A stretch of 64,000 bases of DNA. Source: Didymella arachidicola (taxonomy: Eukaryota > Ascomycota > Dothideomycetes > Pleosporales > Didymellaceae). The notes below the pieces were generated by a model. The model did no database searches and was not told the origin of the DNA. It saw nothing but the letters and a program-made list of their open reading frames with translations. Of the stretch, positions 44,501-54,027 are shown one piece after another. Position 1 is the first letter of the stretch, and the number at the start of each line of letters is the position of its first letter. The stretch lies in assembly GCA_016630955.3 (NCBI GenBank), contig CM049994.1, forward strand, positions 806,001 to 870,000. Direction: 5' to 3'. Both the position numbers and the translations under genes were made by a program.

Positions 44501-45268
44501 AGCCAAAAGAAAGACGAGTATGAACGAGATGCTTCCAACTCCAACGGTGCCAAATACTCATACGAAGGTGAAGACACTAGACCTTTGAGACGGCGGATTG
44601 GGGACTCGCTGAAGCGACCACCGAAGATCTTCGCACAGCCCATTGTTGCCACCATGGCTGTCTACCAGGCCCTTATCTTTGGAACCACTTTCAGCATCTA
44701 TACAAACATGCAGAAGATCTATTCTGAGCTTTACGGCTTCAGCACAGAGCAAGTAGGCCTGCTCTATCTTGGGCCAGGTCTAGGCTTTCTCTTTGCAGTA
44801 TTCTTTCTCGTACCGCGCATCGACACCGTCTACAAGAGCCTCACAGCTAAGCATGGCGACAAGGCAAAGCCCGAATACCGATTACCACTCGCAAACATTG
44901 GCGCGGTTTTCATCCCAATTTCCTTGTTCTGGTTCGCTTGGACCGTCGAGAAGCGTGCGCATTGGTTTGCATCTATCTCGGCAACCTTCTTCTACGGTAT
45001 CGGTCAGGTCATGATCTTGAACAGCACTCAGAACTACTATATTGATAGTTTCGAGAAGTATGCAGCTAGCGCTATCGCAGCTGGCACTGTGTTCAGAAGT
45101 ATCGTTGGTGGCATTGTGCCGCTGGCTGCGCCAGGCTTGTTCGAGAAGCTTGGCTACGGTTGGGGTATCAGCGTGTTTGCCATTATCGGTGTGGTTTTGG
45201 CACCTGCTCCTATCTTATTCTATGTATTCGGCGAGAGGATACGGGAGCGCTTCCCCGTGAATCTGTAA
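41567..45268 (+). CDS. MFS drug/H+ antiporter (DHA1-like), intron 1 interrupted by a transposon
   Basis: Exon 1 (41567-41638, MMSRTNEQTPLLQERWNEEG...), exon 2 (43831-43927, LLRIEDLPNEYNPREWSRWN...) and exon 3 (43977-45268) join in frame to 486 residues. Twelve hydrophobic helices, an N-terminal helix-1 region ILSPLVSSMFTPGIAQIAEDL, the loop 2-3 motif LSETFGRRNLYL, and WRWTYWIMAIVSF in helix 6 place it with fungal DHA1 exporters. Intron 1 would be 55 bp (GTAAGA...TTGACATGGACTAG) without the 2135-bp pogo element that sits on the TA of its acceptor. The left junction re-creates CTAG, so splicing there would run into the element and stop after ten codons. Function now depends on using the right-hand TAG, or on initiation downstream, for example at the Met in NKMANVVV. 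Confidence 0.85.
41697..41742. repeat. left TIR of transposon 1
   Basis: 46 bp, complementary to 43778-43823 except for one G/A difference (TGCACGCGG against TGCACACGG). Confidence 0.95.
41784..43676 (+). CDS. pogo/Fot1-family transposase with long coiled-coil tail
   Basis: 630 residues, no intron. The N-terminus (LKEALAELATLKYGEHFTYKDLAQKHG) is a psq-like helix-turn-helix. A second DNA-binding region contains WEPSDRWVSRFLHRYPDDL, as in the Tc5/CENP-B-type domain. The DDE catalytic core is intact: YNMDEKGF (first Asp), LLILDGHGSHVT (second Asp) and PPHATHALQPLDVACFGPL (third Asp). It cuts and joins DNA at TA. Past about residue 390 a Lys/Glu-rich coiled coil (KEDLERAAEAAKATKKELQ and similar) ends in a basic tail. 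Everything needed for activity appears present. Confidence 0.92.
   Translation: MPLKEALAELATLKYGEHFTYKDLAQKHGCCRTTLSRRHQGVCASNEVKSKHQLVLHPRDEIEVVQYVKSLTERHLMPTRKILRRIVKSLCQWEPSDRWVSRFLHRYPDDLLTAWTTPMEKSRHDAASYESFSSYFDLLHSTIKQHSIEPENTYNMDEKGFMIGVMSKGVRIFDKRLFGRRKYKLASHDGNRKWVTVVGAVGADGYALPPAVIYPSSSLQLQESWVQRVDAGKHDIHFGTSVNGWINDALGVAWLKQVFDRYTRVRARGKYRLLILDGHGSHVTQAFIEYAHANKILLLIFPPHATHALQPLDVACFGPLAQSYSMELLHRGHTTEGWVPVGQADFFPLFWAAWKKTFTKDLVVQAFKCTGIHPPDADVVLKKFRIPTPRTPSTTSEPTGPQPAPGSPSWRKTQRLLKRAREEDRSSADEAVDQALHQLHVRLEVQEARIEGLEEALKANKNKKRKRRVLPLQPIDGNDSGGAVLWSPSRIERAKQELQAKEDLERAAEAAKATKKELQHQKKLIQAKEKEDKRVEREKKKVLTAKAQAAKRAQIEACKEEAQRKSNAEKSTQLPKQAKSKASQRSQSKVTKNRGGGAVRRQVAAHKAPLPPSPTTTSTGRTTRPPKKLW
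43778..43823. repeat. right TIR of transposon 1
   Basis: 46 bp, inverted copy of 41697-41742 with one mismatch; four further bases (TCGG) run to the TA target duplication. Confidence 0.95.
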
Positions 45269-45625
45269 GTAGAGCAAGGACAGATATAGCATCAGACAAC
45301 GGCAATCGTGCCAAATAAATTTCTGATAATGACCTGGCGCATCACACTTGCAACAACCCTCGTCAGGCGACACCGTGAAGGAGCGTGCTCAACTGAAGGC
45401 CATGTCATGCAGTGCAATTTATTAACAGGTTACAGCTTTCACGATGTCGTGCAGAGTTTACACGAGCACGCCGGAAGGCATATGAACAGTATGGAAAGAA
45501 GTGGCATCTGTCTGTTCCGACAGTGGCGGGGCAGGTGGTTTCTGTGGACCTTTGACTGTTCGATTTACTAGACAGCCGTGCAGGCGGTATGCGCACTATT
45601 TCCGTCTATAAAATCTCGTACGCTC
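45269..45625. other. intergenic, convergent 3' ends
   Basis: 357 bases between the MFS stop codon and the peptidase stop codon. No gene seen. Confidence 0.4.
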
Positions 45626-47921
45626 TCAAGCTTTCTCTTCCGTAAGCGGCTTGAGCCCCACCTTTGGGTTGATGAAGTTAAACACCGTTTCATGCCACAA
45701 CAAGCTATTCTCTGGCTTGAGCACCCAATGGTTTTCATCTGGAAAAGTCAGGAACTGACTCTCAACGCCACGAGTCTGCAACGTGTGGAACGCGGCCAGA
45801 CCTTCACCGATGAGCAGTCTATAGTCCAGCTCACTATGGATGATGAGCTGCGGCGTCTTCCAGTGCTCGGTGCGGCGGCTCGGATCCCACTTATCCCAGC
45901 CCTCACGGTTCTTCCATGGAGCGCCCTTGATATCGTGGAATGGGAAGTAGAGTTCCTCACTCGACATCTGACTTGCCATGCTGAACACACCGTCATGCGT
46001 GACGAGCGCTTTAAACTGACGGCCCAATGGATGGCCTTGAATCCAGTTCATCATATACCCGCCGTAGCTTGCACCGAGTGCGACCGCACGCTTAGTGTCG
46101 ACATACGAAAGGTTATTCTTGATCCAATCGAAGCCAAGAACAAGATCCTCGTACGGCAAGCCGCCCCACTGGCCCTGAATGGCATCAGTGAAGTCCTGCC
46201 CGTAGCTAGTGCTGCCGGTTAGGTTAGGACAGATGACCACGTAGCCCTGCTCGGCGAACACTGCAGGGTTCCAGCGCGTGCTCCACGAGTCCTCCCAAGC
46301 ACCTTGGGGACCTCCATGAATGAGGTATGCGAGCGGATATGTCTTGTCCGAGGAGAAGTTGCTAGGCTTCACGACCCAAGCGTGGACTGAGGTTCCAGGT
46401 GCAGCGCCATCCCAATGAATCTCACCAATTTGAGAACGGGAGAGACCGAACTTGGAACCTGAACGGGTGTTTGAGGATATGTATTGCGATGTTGGTGTTT
46501 CAGATTCGGTGGAGTTCTCGGACAATGGCAGACTGTACGTGATTTCGTGGTTCTTGTGGTCGCTGACGGGAACAAAAGAGTACAAACTATTCTCGATCAA
46601 GCTGTTCGAGCTCACGAATAGGTTACCAGATGCCAGCACTTTGACATCTGCGACGTTTCCGCCCTTGACGAGCACTGTTGGTAGAGGCGAATCCTCGCCA
46701 GGACGCTTGGGTGGTCCAGCGTGGAACAGGTTTCCGCGCCCATGATCTTCAGCGGTGAAGTACAAGTGCCAGTCATCCGGACTCCAAGATATAGACTGCG
46801 GGCTTCGGTCCCATTTGCCTTTACCATCTTTGGTGGCGTAGAGAAGCGTTGGTGAAGCCGTAAGCTTGCTGTAGTCATGGATGATGAAGGGCTGGTTCTT
46901 GTCGGACTCGTATCCGTCCGTTCTCATAGCCAAGAAAGCAATCATCTTGCCTGAGTTAGACCATACAGGACTGGTGCAGGCACCTTCGAACCCGTGAGAC
47001 TTGGCGATGTCGAATGATTTGATGTCGAGGTCCAGGGTCTCGTTAGACCAGAAGTCAGGGTGGTTCCAAAAGCCGGAGCTCGCGTGTGTAGAGACATAGA
47101 TGCGAGTCTTGGTGTGCAAAGCAGGGTTCAGGTCGGGGTCCTTAGCTGTGAACACAAGGCCATTTTGGGAGATGTCGAAGTGGTCTTTGCCCCCGAAGGG
47201 ATCGATCGGACTCTCGAGCTTGGTGCCTTTGAGTGCATTCTTCAGCTTAGACAACTGAAACTTGCCATCCTTCTTGCTCAACTTGCCAAGCCAGATAGCG
47301 TTCCTGTTTTCGGTCACGTAATGATCCCACTGTTATATATTAGCGATGGACGGGGTGGTCGGATCACGGAACTGCATACATGACGAACGAACATCGCATT
47401 ATACACTCTACCGGAGGTGTGTGACTTTTTTGCCTTTTGGGGATTGTAGAGCGAACCATCAGGCGTCGCCTTACCCGAAACTGCGACGGCAATTTCGGCG
47501 TCACTGATTCTGAGCGTCTTGAGATTGCCGATTGGACCTTCAACAGTACCAGCCGTGTAGTTGCTCGTGAATGTCAGTATGGATCGACTCAGTCAGTGCA
47601 TGTAGCAACGTACTCATTATCAAAGTTGTCTGCTTTGCCCACAAGCACTGTTGTGACGCCATCATCGCCAGACTTTAGTAGGAGGATGTTGCCATCATCG
47701 ATCCAGACAGGCTCACTCGCAGTCTGGTCGTCCGTGACTAGGCTGGTCTGCTGGCTTGCAACGTCGAGGATTCGAATCTCCGACTTCTTCAGATGCTCCT
47801 GGAAGCTGTATGTAGATACGCTGTAGAGGACCTTCGATGCGTCCGAGTTGGGAATGCCCTCAGACCTGCGAGGCGCGCTGAGGAGCACCTCGGGTGTGAA
47901 CTTGGCGGCCCTGATTGTCAT
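45626..47921 (-). CDS. dipeptidyl-peptidase 5-type S9 serine peptidase, no signal peptide
   Basis: Three exons (47921-47614, 47563-47380, 47329-45626) give 731 residues. The N-terminal half is a beta-propeller (SWSPDDWHLYFTAED, SPVWSNSGKMIAFLAM). The C-terminal alpha/beta hydrolase domain holds the catalytic Ser in GASYGGYM (about residue 585), Asp in HSELDYRLLIGE and His in DENHWVLKPEN. LIHGGPQGAWEDSWSTRWNP is the oxyanion region. This is the fungal DPP V (S9C) family, which removes dipeptides with preference for X-Ala and similar. Most fungal DPP5 proteins are secreted, but here the protein begins MTIRAAKFTPEVLLSAPRRS with no hydrophobic leader, so this paralogue is probably intracellular. 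One acceptor is the unusual TTCACGAG after TACTGAC. Confidence 0.92.
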
Positions 47922-48776
47922 GTTGAGCGTAAGAAAATGGAACAGAAGGGTTGTTTGCCTACATGCTGTCAGTCTCGCGTTCTGAAGAGGGAGATACAGA
48001 ATAGAGACGGCAATGAATGGTAAGCAAGGAACGAGGCTGGTAATGCGCGGAAGGGACCAATGGACGCGGGAAATCTGTCAGAACCCTGCCATGCTGCAGG
48101 TGCGCAACAGCACCAACACGTGAGATTTGACGGGTGCTTTGCGCGCGACACTGGACGCGTGCATGACTGCAGCTAGGCAATGGAGCTCTCAACCGCCGGC
48201 ATGGAGCTCGCACGCTTGAACCCGCGGAACATGAAAATGTCAAGATGGGATTTGATAGCATGACGATGAAATGCTCCTGAAGTGCATCAAAACTTACCAC
48301 AGGCCAACTTGTAGCGCAACAAGAATACACAGAACCACTCCGCGATGAGCGATGCGAGCGAGACGAGCACCGTGATGATGAACGTCGGAAAGCGGAGTCT
48401 AGCGTGATCTGGTTGGCTGATTTGTTCCGCCCCAGCCTCCTCGTCCGTTCCCACTCCACCATCCGCGTGCGTCATGATCGCGCCGGTCACGCAACCACTC
48501 GCGCTTATCCGCCAACCCGCAACTACTGTGGAATCAGGCATAAGTAGTGTAGGTGGGTCGCGGAGTCTATACAGTAGGGGTGCGGACTGAACATGCAGCA
48601 GGCTTTCCTAACAGTTGTGTCTAATAGCAGCAGCTTTGAATGCTGACTACCTCCACCTGTCCTATCTAAGCCAGCAAAAGCTTTAACACGCCGACTGTAG
48701 TCATCGCTGTAGCAGTTGTTGGTGAGCTTCGCTGGGGCGTCCCGCTTCGACTTCTTCATTGTTGTCTGGTACATAA
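47922..48776. other. intergenic with a weak single-TM ORF (48475-48287, -)
   Basis: 855 bases upstream of the peptidase. On the minus strand MTHADGGVGTDEEAGAEQIS is followed by one good hydrophobic helix (FPTFIITVLVSLASLIAEWF) and runs into a strong donor (TGTG|GTAAGT). This could be the first exon of a small membrane protein, but I find no convincing acceptor exon, so I do not call a gene. Confidence 0.3.
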
Positions 48777-49234
48777 ACGCTCCCAACCAGTAAGATGCTG
48801 ACATGGCGCGATCAATATTACGGATGGCGCGTCAATGATCTGTACACCCTTCATCCACTAGACACACCAGACTGGAAGCGTCTGCACACTTTTGAAGAGC
48901 ACCGCGCATTTAACGATAACGGCAAGAAGAAGAGCCCACCTACTCACCCTCTGCCAGCCACAGCATTGCTGACGGAGTGGCGCGACCACTGGACGCTTGA
49001 GAACCCGCCGAAGATAGGGACGAAGAGAAGAAAGATGAAGAAAGAAAAGATAGGATGGCTGCTGTAGCTTTGGAGAATGACGAGTATGCGGAGGGAGACG
49101 ATGAGGTGTATGAAGAGAATTCAGCGCAGGATGCAGAAGATCTACAGGATAGCCGGTCTGACTGCAAAGAGCTGTACGATTGCACGAGGGAGAAGCCGGA
49201 CATTTGGCCTTGGGTGACGGTTGAAGGTGGCTGA
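48777..49234 (+). pseudogene. frameshifted fragment of a lineage-specific fungal protein
   Basis: Two frames follow each other: MLTWRDQYYGWRVNDLYTLHPLD ... TEWRDHWTLENPPKI, then DRDEEKKDEERKDRMAAVALENDEYAEGDD ... EKPDIWPWVTVEGG. The join at about 49013 needs a small deletion to have removed bases between them; the second frame continues the sense of the first. An in-frame stop precedes the fragment at 48774, so the N-terminus is lost. It resembles the C-terminal part of an uncharacterised dothideomycete family, possibly F-box linked. The end lies 183 bp from transposon 2. Confidence 0.5.
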
Positions 49235-49417
49235 GGTGGGGAAAGGATCAGGTATTCTTTCAAGTGATGTACTGCCTCCCAAGTTTATGCTGGATGTATT
49301 TTGAAACATTGTCGGAAATTTTTAGAGCAACATTTCACCGACGAGAATCGCAGAAACTTTATTGCTACTACGTTGCGCTGACTACTAAGATCTTTAAGGG
49401 AATCTTTGTTGTATATA

Positions 49418-49486
49418 ACGTACATGTACAACGAGCGGACCGGTCAACGAGCGGGCCACTTTTGCCAAGACCACACCAAAACTCCC
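49418..49486. repeat. left TIR of transposon 2
   Basis: 69 bp, exact inverted match of 51213-51281. Contains the inner direct repeat CAACGAGCGG twice. Confidence 0.96.
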
Positions 49487-49497
49487 TCCCTACACTA

Positions 49498-51150
49498 ATG
49501 CCTCCACAACAAGTACAGTTTAACGCGTCAAACGAGCGTCAGATACAGCTTGCGCTCCAAGCTCTCAAACAAGACGCGAATCTCTCAGAGCGACGCGCTG
49601 CAGCTATCTACAGCGTCTCTCGAACTACACTACACCAACGACGCGCTGGACGACCTTCACGCGTTAATATTATGGCCAACTTACGGAATCTAACCAGCGC
49701 TGAGGAGCAGGTGATTGTTATGCGCATACTTGAGCTGGTTACGCGAGGAGAGTCCCCCCGGCTTGAATTTGTGGCTGATATGGCCAATTCTCTGCTGAAA
49801 GAGCGCAGTTTGGCCCCTGTTGGCCCAAGGTGGGCCAGCAGGTTTGTTTCGCGTCAGGAGGAGCTCAAAACAGTTTTTAATCGCAAGTATGACTACAAGC
49901 GAGCCCTCTGCGAGGACCCTGAGGTTATACAGGGCTGGTTCAACCTTGTAGCTACTACCAAAGTCAAGTATGGCATCCAGGACAACGACACGTACAACTT
50001 TGACGAGACAGGCTTCATGATGGGCCAGATATCCACCGGAGTTGTTGTAACAGATGCAGAGAAACTAGGACGAGCAAAGCAGGTCCAGCCAGGCAACCGG
50101 GAGTGGGTAACAGTCATTGAGGGCATTAATGCCACAGGATGGGCTATTCCACCCTACATCATCTTCAAAGCCCGCCAACACCAGTCCAGCTGGTACAAGG
50201 ACAACAACCTGCCCCAAGATTGGAGTATTGCCATCTCTGAGAACGGCTGGACTACCAATGAGCTTGGTTTTGACTGGTTGAAGCACTTTGACAGGTATAC
50301 AAAGGCGCGCACTGTTGGCAGCCACCGGTTGCTGATTATTGACGGTCATGGGAGCCACAACACTCCAGAATTCACGCAATACTGCAAGGATCAGAAGATT
50401 GTGATCCTATGCATGCCTCCGCACTCATCGCACCTCCTTCAGCCACTTGATGTGGGTTGTTTTGGCCCTCTGAAGAAGGCGTACGGGGTTGAGGTTAATG
50501 AGCTTATGCGCAACCGGATCAACCACATTACAAAGCAGGAGTTCCTCCCATGCTTTGTAGCGGCTCACAAGAAAGCTATTACCCCTAGCAACATTCAAGG
50601 AGGGTTCCGAGGGGCCGGATTGGCTCCCTTTGCCCCAGATCGCGTCATATTGGCCCTGGATGTGAAGCTGCGCACCCCATCGCCACCACTCCCCCAAAAC
50701 AGCCCGCTCTGGCAGTCGCAAACCCCAAGCAATACCCTGGAATTTGGGTCGCAATCAACGCTTGTGAAGAAGAGGATTCAGACGCATGTTAATAGCTCAC
50801 CAACCTCTATAGTTGAAGCGTTTGAGAAGGTCTCAAAGGGGGCAGCAATTATTGCGCACAAGCTGGTTTTGGCACAACAGGAGATTACTGAGCTTCGAGC
50901 GGCTAATAAGGCCGCCACGCGACGTAAATCGCACAAAAGAAAGCGTATTCAAGCTAAGGGAAGCCTTGCGGTTGAAGAGGGCCAGCGGATAGCTGCTCTG
51001 CAGGAGTTTAGCGCGCGTAGTGATGGTAAGAAGGCAAAGAAGCAGGTTCGGGCTGAAGGAGGTGAACCATCCCAACGACGCTGTGGACGGTGCGGAGAGA
51101 GTGGGCACAACGCGCGAACGTGCAAGAATGCTGTAGAAGAGGTCTCTTAG
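49498..51150 (+). CDS. pogo/Fot1-family transposase with CCHC zinc knuckle
   Basis: 550 residues from the ATG 11 bases inside the left TIR boundary. An upstream open stretch begins outside the element and is not part of it. An HTH region (SERRAAAIYSVSRTTLHQRR) and a second binding domain (RWASRFVSRQEELKTVFNRK) precede the DDE core: YNFDETGFMMG, LLIIDGHGSHNT and PPHSSHLLQPLDVGCFGPLK, all three Asp present. After a Lys/Arg-rich region the protein ends with a retroviral-type knuckle, CGRCGESGHNARTC (C-x2-C-x4-H-x4-C). A C-terminal knuckle is seen in some fungal pogo-like transposases and may help bind nucleic acid. Confidence 0.93.
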   Translation: MPPQQVQFNASNERQIQLALQALKQDANLSERRAAAIYSVSRTTLHQRRAGRPSRVNIMANLRNLTSAEEQVIVMRILELVTRGESPRLEFVADMANSLLKERSLAPVGPRWASRFVSRQEELKTVFNRKYDYKRALCEDPEVIQGWFNLVATTKVKYGIQDNDTYNFDETGFMMGQISTGVVVTDAEKLGRAKQVQPGNREWVTVIEGINATGWAIPPYIIFKARQHQSSWYKDNNLPQDWSIAISENGWTTNELGFDWLKHFDRYTKARTVGSHRLLIIDGHGSHNTPEFTQYCKDQKIVILCMPPHSSHLLQPLDVGCFGPLKKAYGVEVNELMRNRINHITKQEFLPCFVAAHKKAITPSNIQGGFRGAGLAPFAPDRVILALDVKLRTPSPPLPQNSPLWQSQTPSNTLEFGSQSTLVKKRIQTHVNSSPTSIVEAFEKVSKGAAIIAHKLVLAQQEITELRAANKAATRRKSHKRKRIQAKGSLAVEEGQRIAALQEFSARSDGKKAKKQVRAEGGEPSQRRCGRCGESGHNARTCKNAVEEVS

Positions 51151-51212
51151 TAATATTACAGCTTGTTTTGCCTTATGCAGCGCCAGTTTGTAGTGTTTTG
51201 GGCCATAATAGG

Positions 51213-51281
51213 GGGAGTTTTGGTGTGGTCTTGGCAAAAGTGGCCCGCTCGTTGACCGGTCCGCTCGTTGTACATGTACGT
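51213..51281. repeat. right TIR of transposon 2
   Basis: 69 bp, exact inverted match of 49418-49486; TA follows at 51282-51283. Confidence 0.96.
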
Positions 51282-51979
51282 TAGTATTAAATTTTCAAAA
51301 GAGCTTTTATCAAAACTCATTCCTGTGGCGCAGTAATTCGTATTGTGCAACACACAACGAGCCAACATCACCATCTCAAGCCTCCGACTGAAATTTCAAA
51401 AATTACCTATGAGCATATGCTCCTCCAGGCCGCAAAACCTGTGTTTTGTGTTGACTCTAAGCAGCAGGTCTGTAAGCCCGCACTAGAGATGGGAGATTAC
51501 ACAGATCCCTATGCAAGTTACTTGCTGGCCGCCGGATCTACGAGAAAGATCATGGAATCTTTTAGTACTCTACAACATCACGATAGGATGCGTATCCACC
51601 CAAGCTGTCCACCTACCCTCCAAGGCACATCGCAATGGACTGGATGCATCACTTGCAATTGTTGTCGGTCATGCTATGATCCTGATTTTAGGACTGGAGG
51701 CAGTCACGGGATTCTGTAACATTTATTCTGCCAACTTGGGTCTTATCCTGAGCCAGTGGGCGCTCGTTCTACACTCTTTCCATGGTCTGCTGGTCGATTT
51801 GGAGGCATCTTTTTCTTAGTGGGGCGTGCATAAGTACGCCCTTCCGAGAAAGGGCGGCCGTTTGCCACGAATCCCTCATAGAACCCCAATTCTGTATACA
51901 TGTACGACTCGAGACCGTACCTGATTCGCATTCAGTATCTACGATCGACAGGTCTGTTTCAAACCCTTGTCTGATCTTG
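51282..51979. other. intergenic; partial tRNA copy and possible remnant
   Basis: The first 65 bases contain GCTTTTATCAAAACTC followed by ATTCCTGTGGCGCAGTAA, a second copy of the 5' half of the tRNA-like gene at 41090 plus its flank, in opposite orientation. Further on, a frame around 51511-51700 is hydrophobic in patches (SLAIVVGHAMILILGLEAV) and could be a remnant of a membrane protein. I cannot support a gene. Confidence 0.4.
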
Positions 51980-52637
51980 ATGAGCGCTCGCAACTCAAAG
52001 GTCCGATGCCCCTTGCTATGCCTACCTGGTGAGCTCCGGAACCAGATTTACTTCTGTCTGTTCACTGAAGAACGATTTGCACTGAAAAGACATGGCTTCA
52101 ACACACATGTTTCCTTACAACAATCGATGCAAACAGGAAAAACCCAACTCGTCCCGTCTCAACCTCCTTGGCGTCTATCGACAGATCTATGCAGAGGCTG
52201 CGTTCCTACCTTTCACCGTCGGCACCATCGAAATCGACAATATTGAGACTCTTGGAGAACTGCCATTTCGATTGACGGCAGCGCAGTGCTCTGCCATTCG
52301 GACGTTGTGAGTCGTTACGCCATTAGGAGGCAGTGCAAACATCGTCAAACTTTTTATCTGTAAGAGCCGGAAACGCAACTTATGGCTGCACGACTACCTC
52401 CCTGGTGCGAAACGAGTAGAAGTAGAGGTCGTGAGAGACTACACGGAACAACACCGATGGGGCATATCGTATCTGCGGCGTATGCGCTTCAATCGACGCA
52501 GTTATCAGACCAAGCAATGGCTGACTGGCGGTGGCGGGACTGAAGTTGAAATCATATTCAGCGGCTATGGGATGTGCAGTAATGAGGTTGCTCAGGCGGA
52601 TCGAAAATTGTGGGAGAACTCGTGTAGTTGTTGTTGA
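51980..52637 (+). pseudogene. ELRN-IY family protein, frameshifted in exon 1
   Basis: Starts MSARNSKVRCPLLCLPGELRNQIY, the F-box-like helix common to a large group of short fungal proteins. The downstream part NLLGVYRQIYAEAAFLPFTV...LTAAQCSAIRT lies one frame over, the shift falling near the A5C3 run at about 52138. A canonical intron (ACGTT|GTGAGT...AAGAG|C, about 52310-52366) then joins to RNLWLHDYLPGAKRVEVEVV, ending at 52637. Apart from the shift the gene looks complete at about 200 residues. It is either a recent pseudogene or a sequencing error at a homopolymer. It is related to the gene at 54028. Confidence 0.6.
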
Positions 52638-54027
52638 CCGGTTGCTGCTTCGGGAGGAGCCTTCCATTCTGGTTTCTGGGTGATATCATTATTGGCAGAA
52701 CTCGACTGGCGAGCAGCAAGGCAGGAAGAAGTGTACTCGCAAGACTGCAGCTTCTTTTGAACCAGAAAATAACACACTTTCGAGTCTTGTAGATTCAAAG
52801 TTCCAATGTGCCGATCTCACTATGTTTCTCTTGTAAGCTGCGTGTGTGCATTGCAGTTATAGTCCAGGGCAGAGCAGCAGGTGCCACATTGCCCAGCTTC
52901 GCAAACCATCCATGCAAGCCCGGAGTATAACGACCAGACTTAACCAGACCAGTTTACTGAGAACCTTGTATTGACTTTTTCAGGCTTATGTTACTACCGC
53001 TTCGGGCATCAGCGAGCCGACCCGTGCATCTGGATGGGGTTGCGACACCGGGCCCAATTCGACATTCGCTAGTCTGCGCACTCGCAAACGGATACGTGAG
53101 AAACTGAACTGTCGGTACCGTGCCACACAATCTCGCTATTGTTTGACTCATGCTGCTGGCAACTCCACTTGAGACGAGTTATACGCAACCTTCCCAGTTA
53201 CATTTTCCAGGAAGGACGTAATCTCATGAACATCAAGGACGAGCACTACAGAAACAATCAATGTAAAGAAATGCTCTGAATCGATACCTGCACTACATTT
53301 TGGAGCTTTGCAACTGCGGTCGCTCATACGATCGCACCGTTCGAGTGATCCTCTTCGCATCGTCAGCGCTATAATATCCTATTTCACTTTCGGTATTGCT
53401 GCATGCATGCGCACTTACCTCAATTAGGAGGCACTTGCACCATTCAGCATTGGCGAGGAGCCATTTTTGGTAGTCCTTGAGCGGATTGATATTCAGATGA
53501 CCTCGTTCCTGAAGAGTCTCGCATTCTGGGTCTTCAACCACTTACTCACATCCGGCTGGACAACCCTGTGTCCCCATGCGCTCCGGTCAATGGGCTGTTT
53601 ACATATTCCAACAATAGTATGTGGACTCATTCGGATATGATGGCGCGCATGTTCAAGGCATTTTTGACTGGCCCTCCTTTGCAAGGGGGCGGCAAACTTG
53701 CACTAGGCTTTTGCATCAGTCCTTGTCAGCCTGCTAGTGTTGCCAGGCTCTGTTTACGCGAAATTACAATGCTTCACTGTCGGTCGCAAGTCTTACTTGG
53801 CTGCAACATGTGTACAAAGCAACTTGAGTGAAAGCCATACCCGACTGGGAAGCGACTATGTTACATCTGATACTTAATGCCACAGCACAACGCAGCCATG
53901 CGACGATTTCCAATTGCCTCACACCGCCGGTCCAAACAGTGAAGAGTTCAATTTCACGAAAGCATCGTCGGCAGATCTCATGCGGAAACAACACAATCTT
54001 TCTAGAAGATGGCTTTTACAGAAAACA
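52638..54027. other. intergenic, nothing recognised
   Basis: 1.39 kb. Small frames on both strands have no domain or composition supporting a gene. The right end is the 5' flank of the next gene, whose frame stays open upstream to about 53914 without an earlier ATG other than 53980. Confidence 0.35.

Larger units (their letters stand above)
49418..51281 (+). mobile_element. pogo/Fot1-type DNA transposon 2, intact, 1864 bp
   Basis: Perfect 69-bp terminal inverted repeats (49418-49486 and 51213-51281, beginning ACGTACATGTACAACGAGC) flanked by TA on both sides. An intact transposase lies between. The TIR sequence has no relation to that of transposon 1, so these are two families. Perfect TIR identity argues for recent transposition. 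Confidence 0.95.

Noticed and set aside
47959..48462. 167-codon minus-strand ORF upstream of the peptidase
   Set aside because: Arg/Ser-rich by chance; overlaps the more plausible single-helix frame and no homology is recognised.
49264..49497. N-terminal extension of transposase 2
   Set aside because: It begins outside the left TIR (49418), so it cannot belong to the element; the ATG at 49498 is inside.
51511..51819. Possible rhodopsin/Pth11-like membrane fragment
   Set aside because: Only scattered hydrophobic patches in one frame; no motif order that could support a family.
53914..54027. N-terminal extension of the ELRN-IY protein
   Set aside because: The open frame has no ATG before 53980, so 53914 is not a plausible eukaryotic start.
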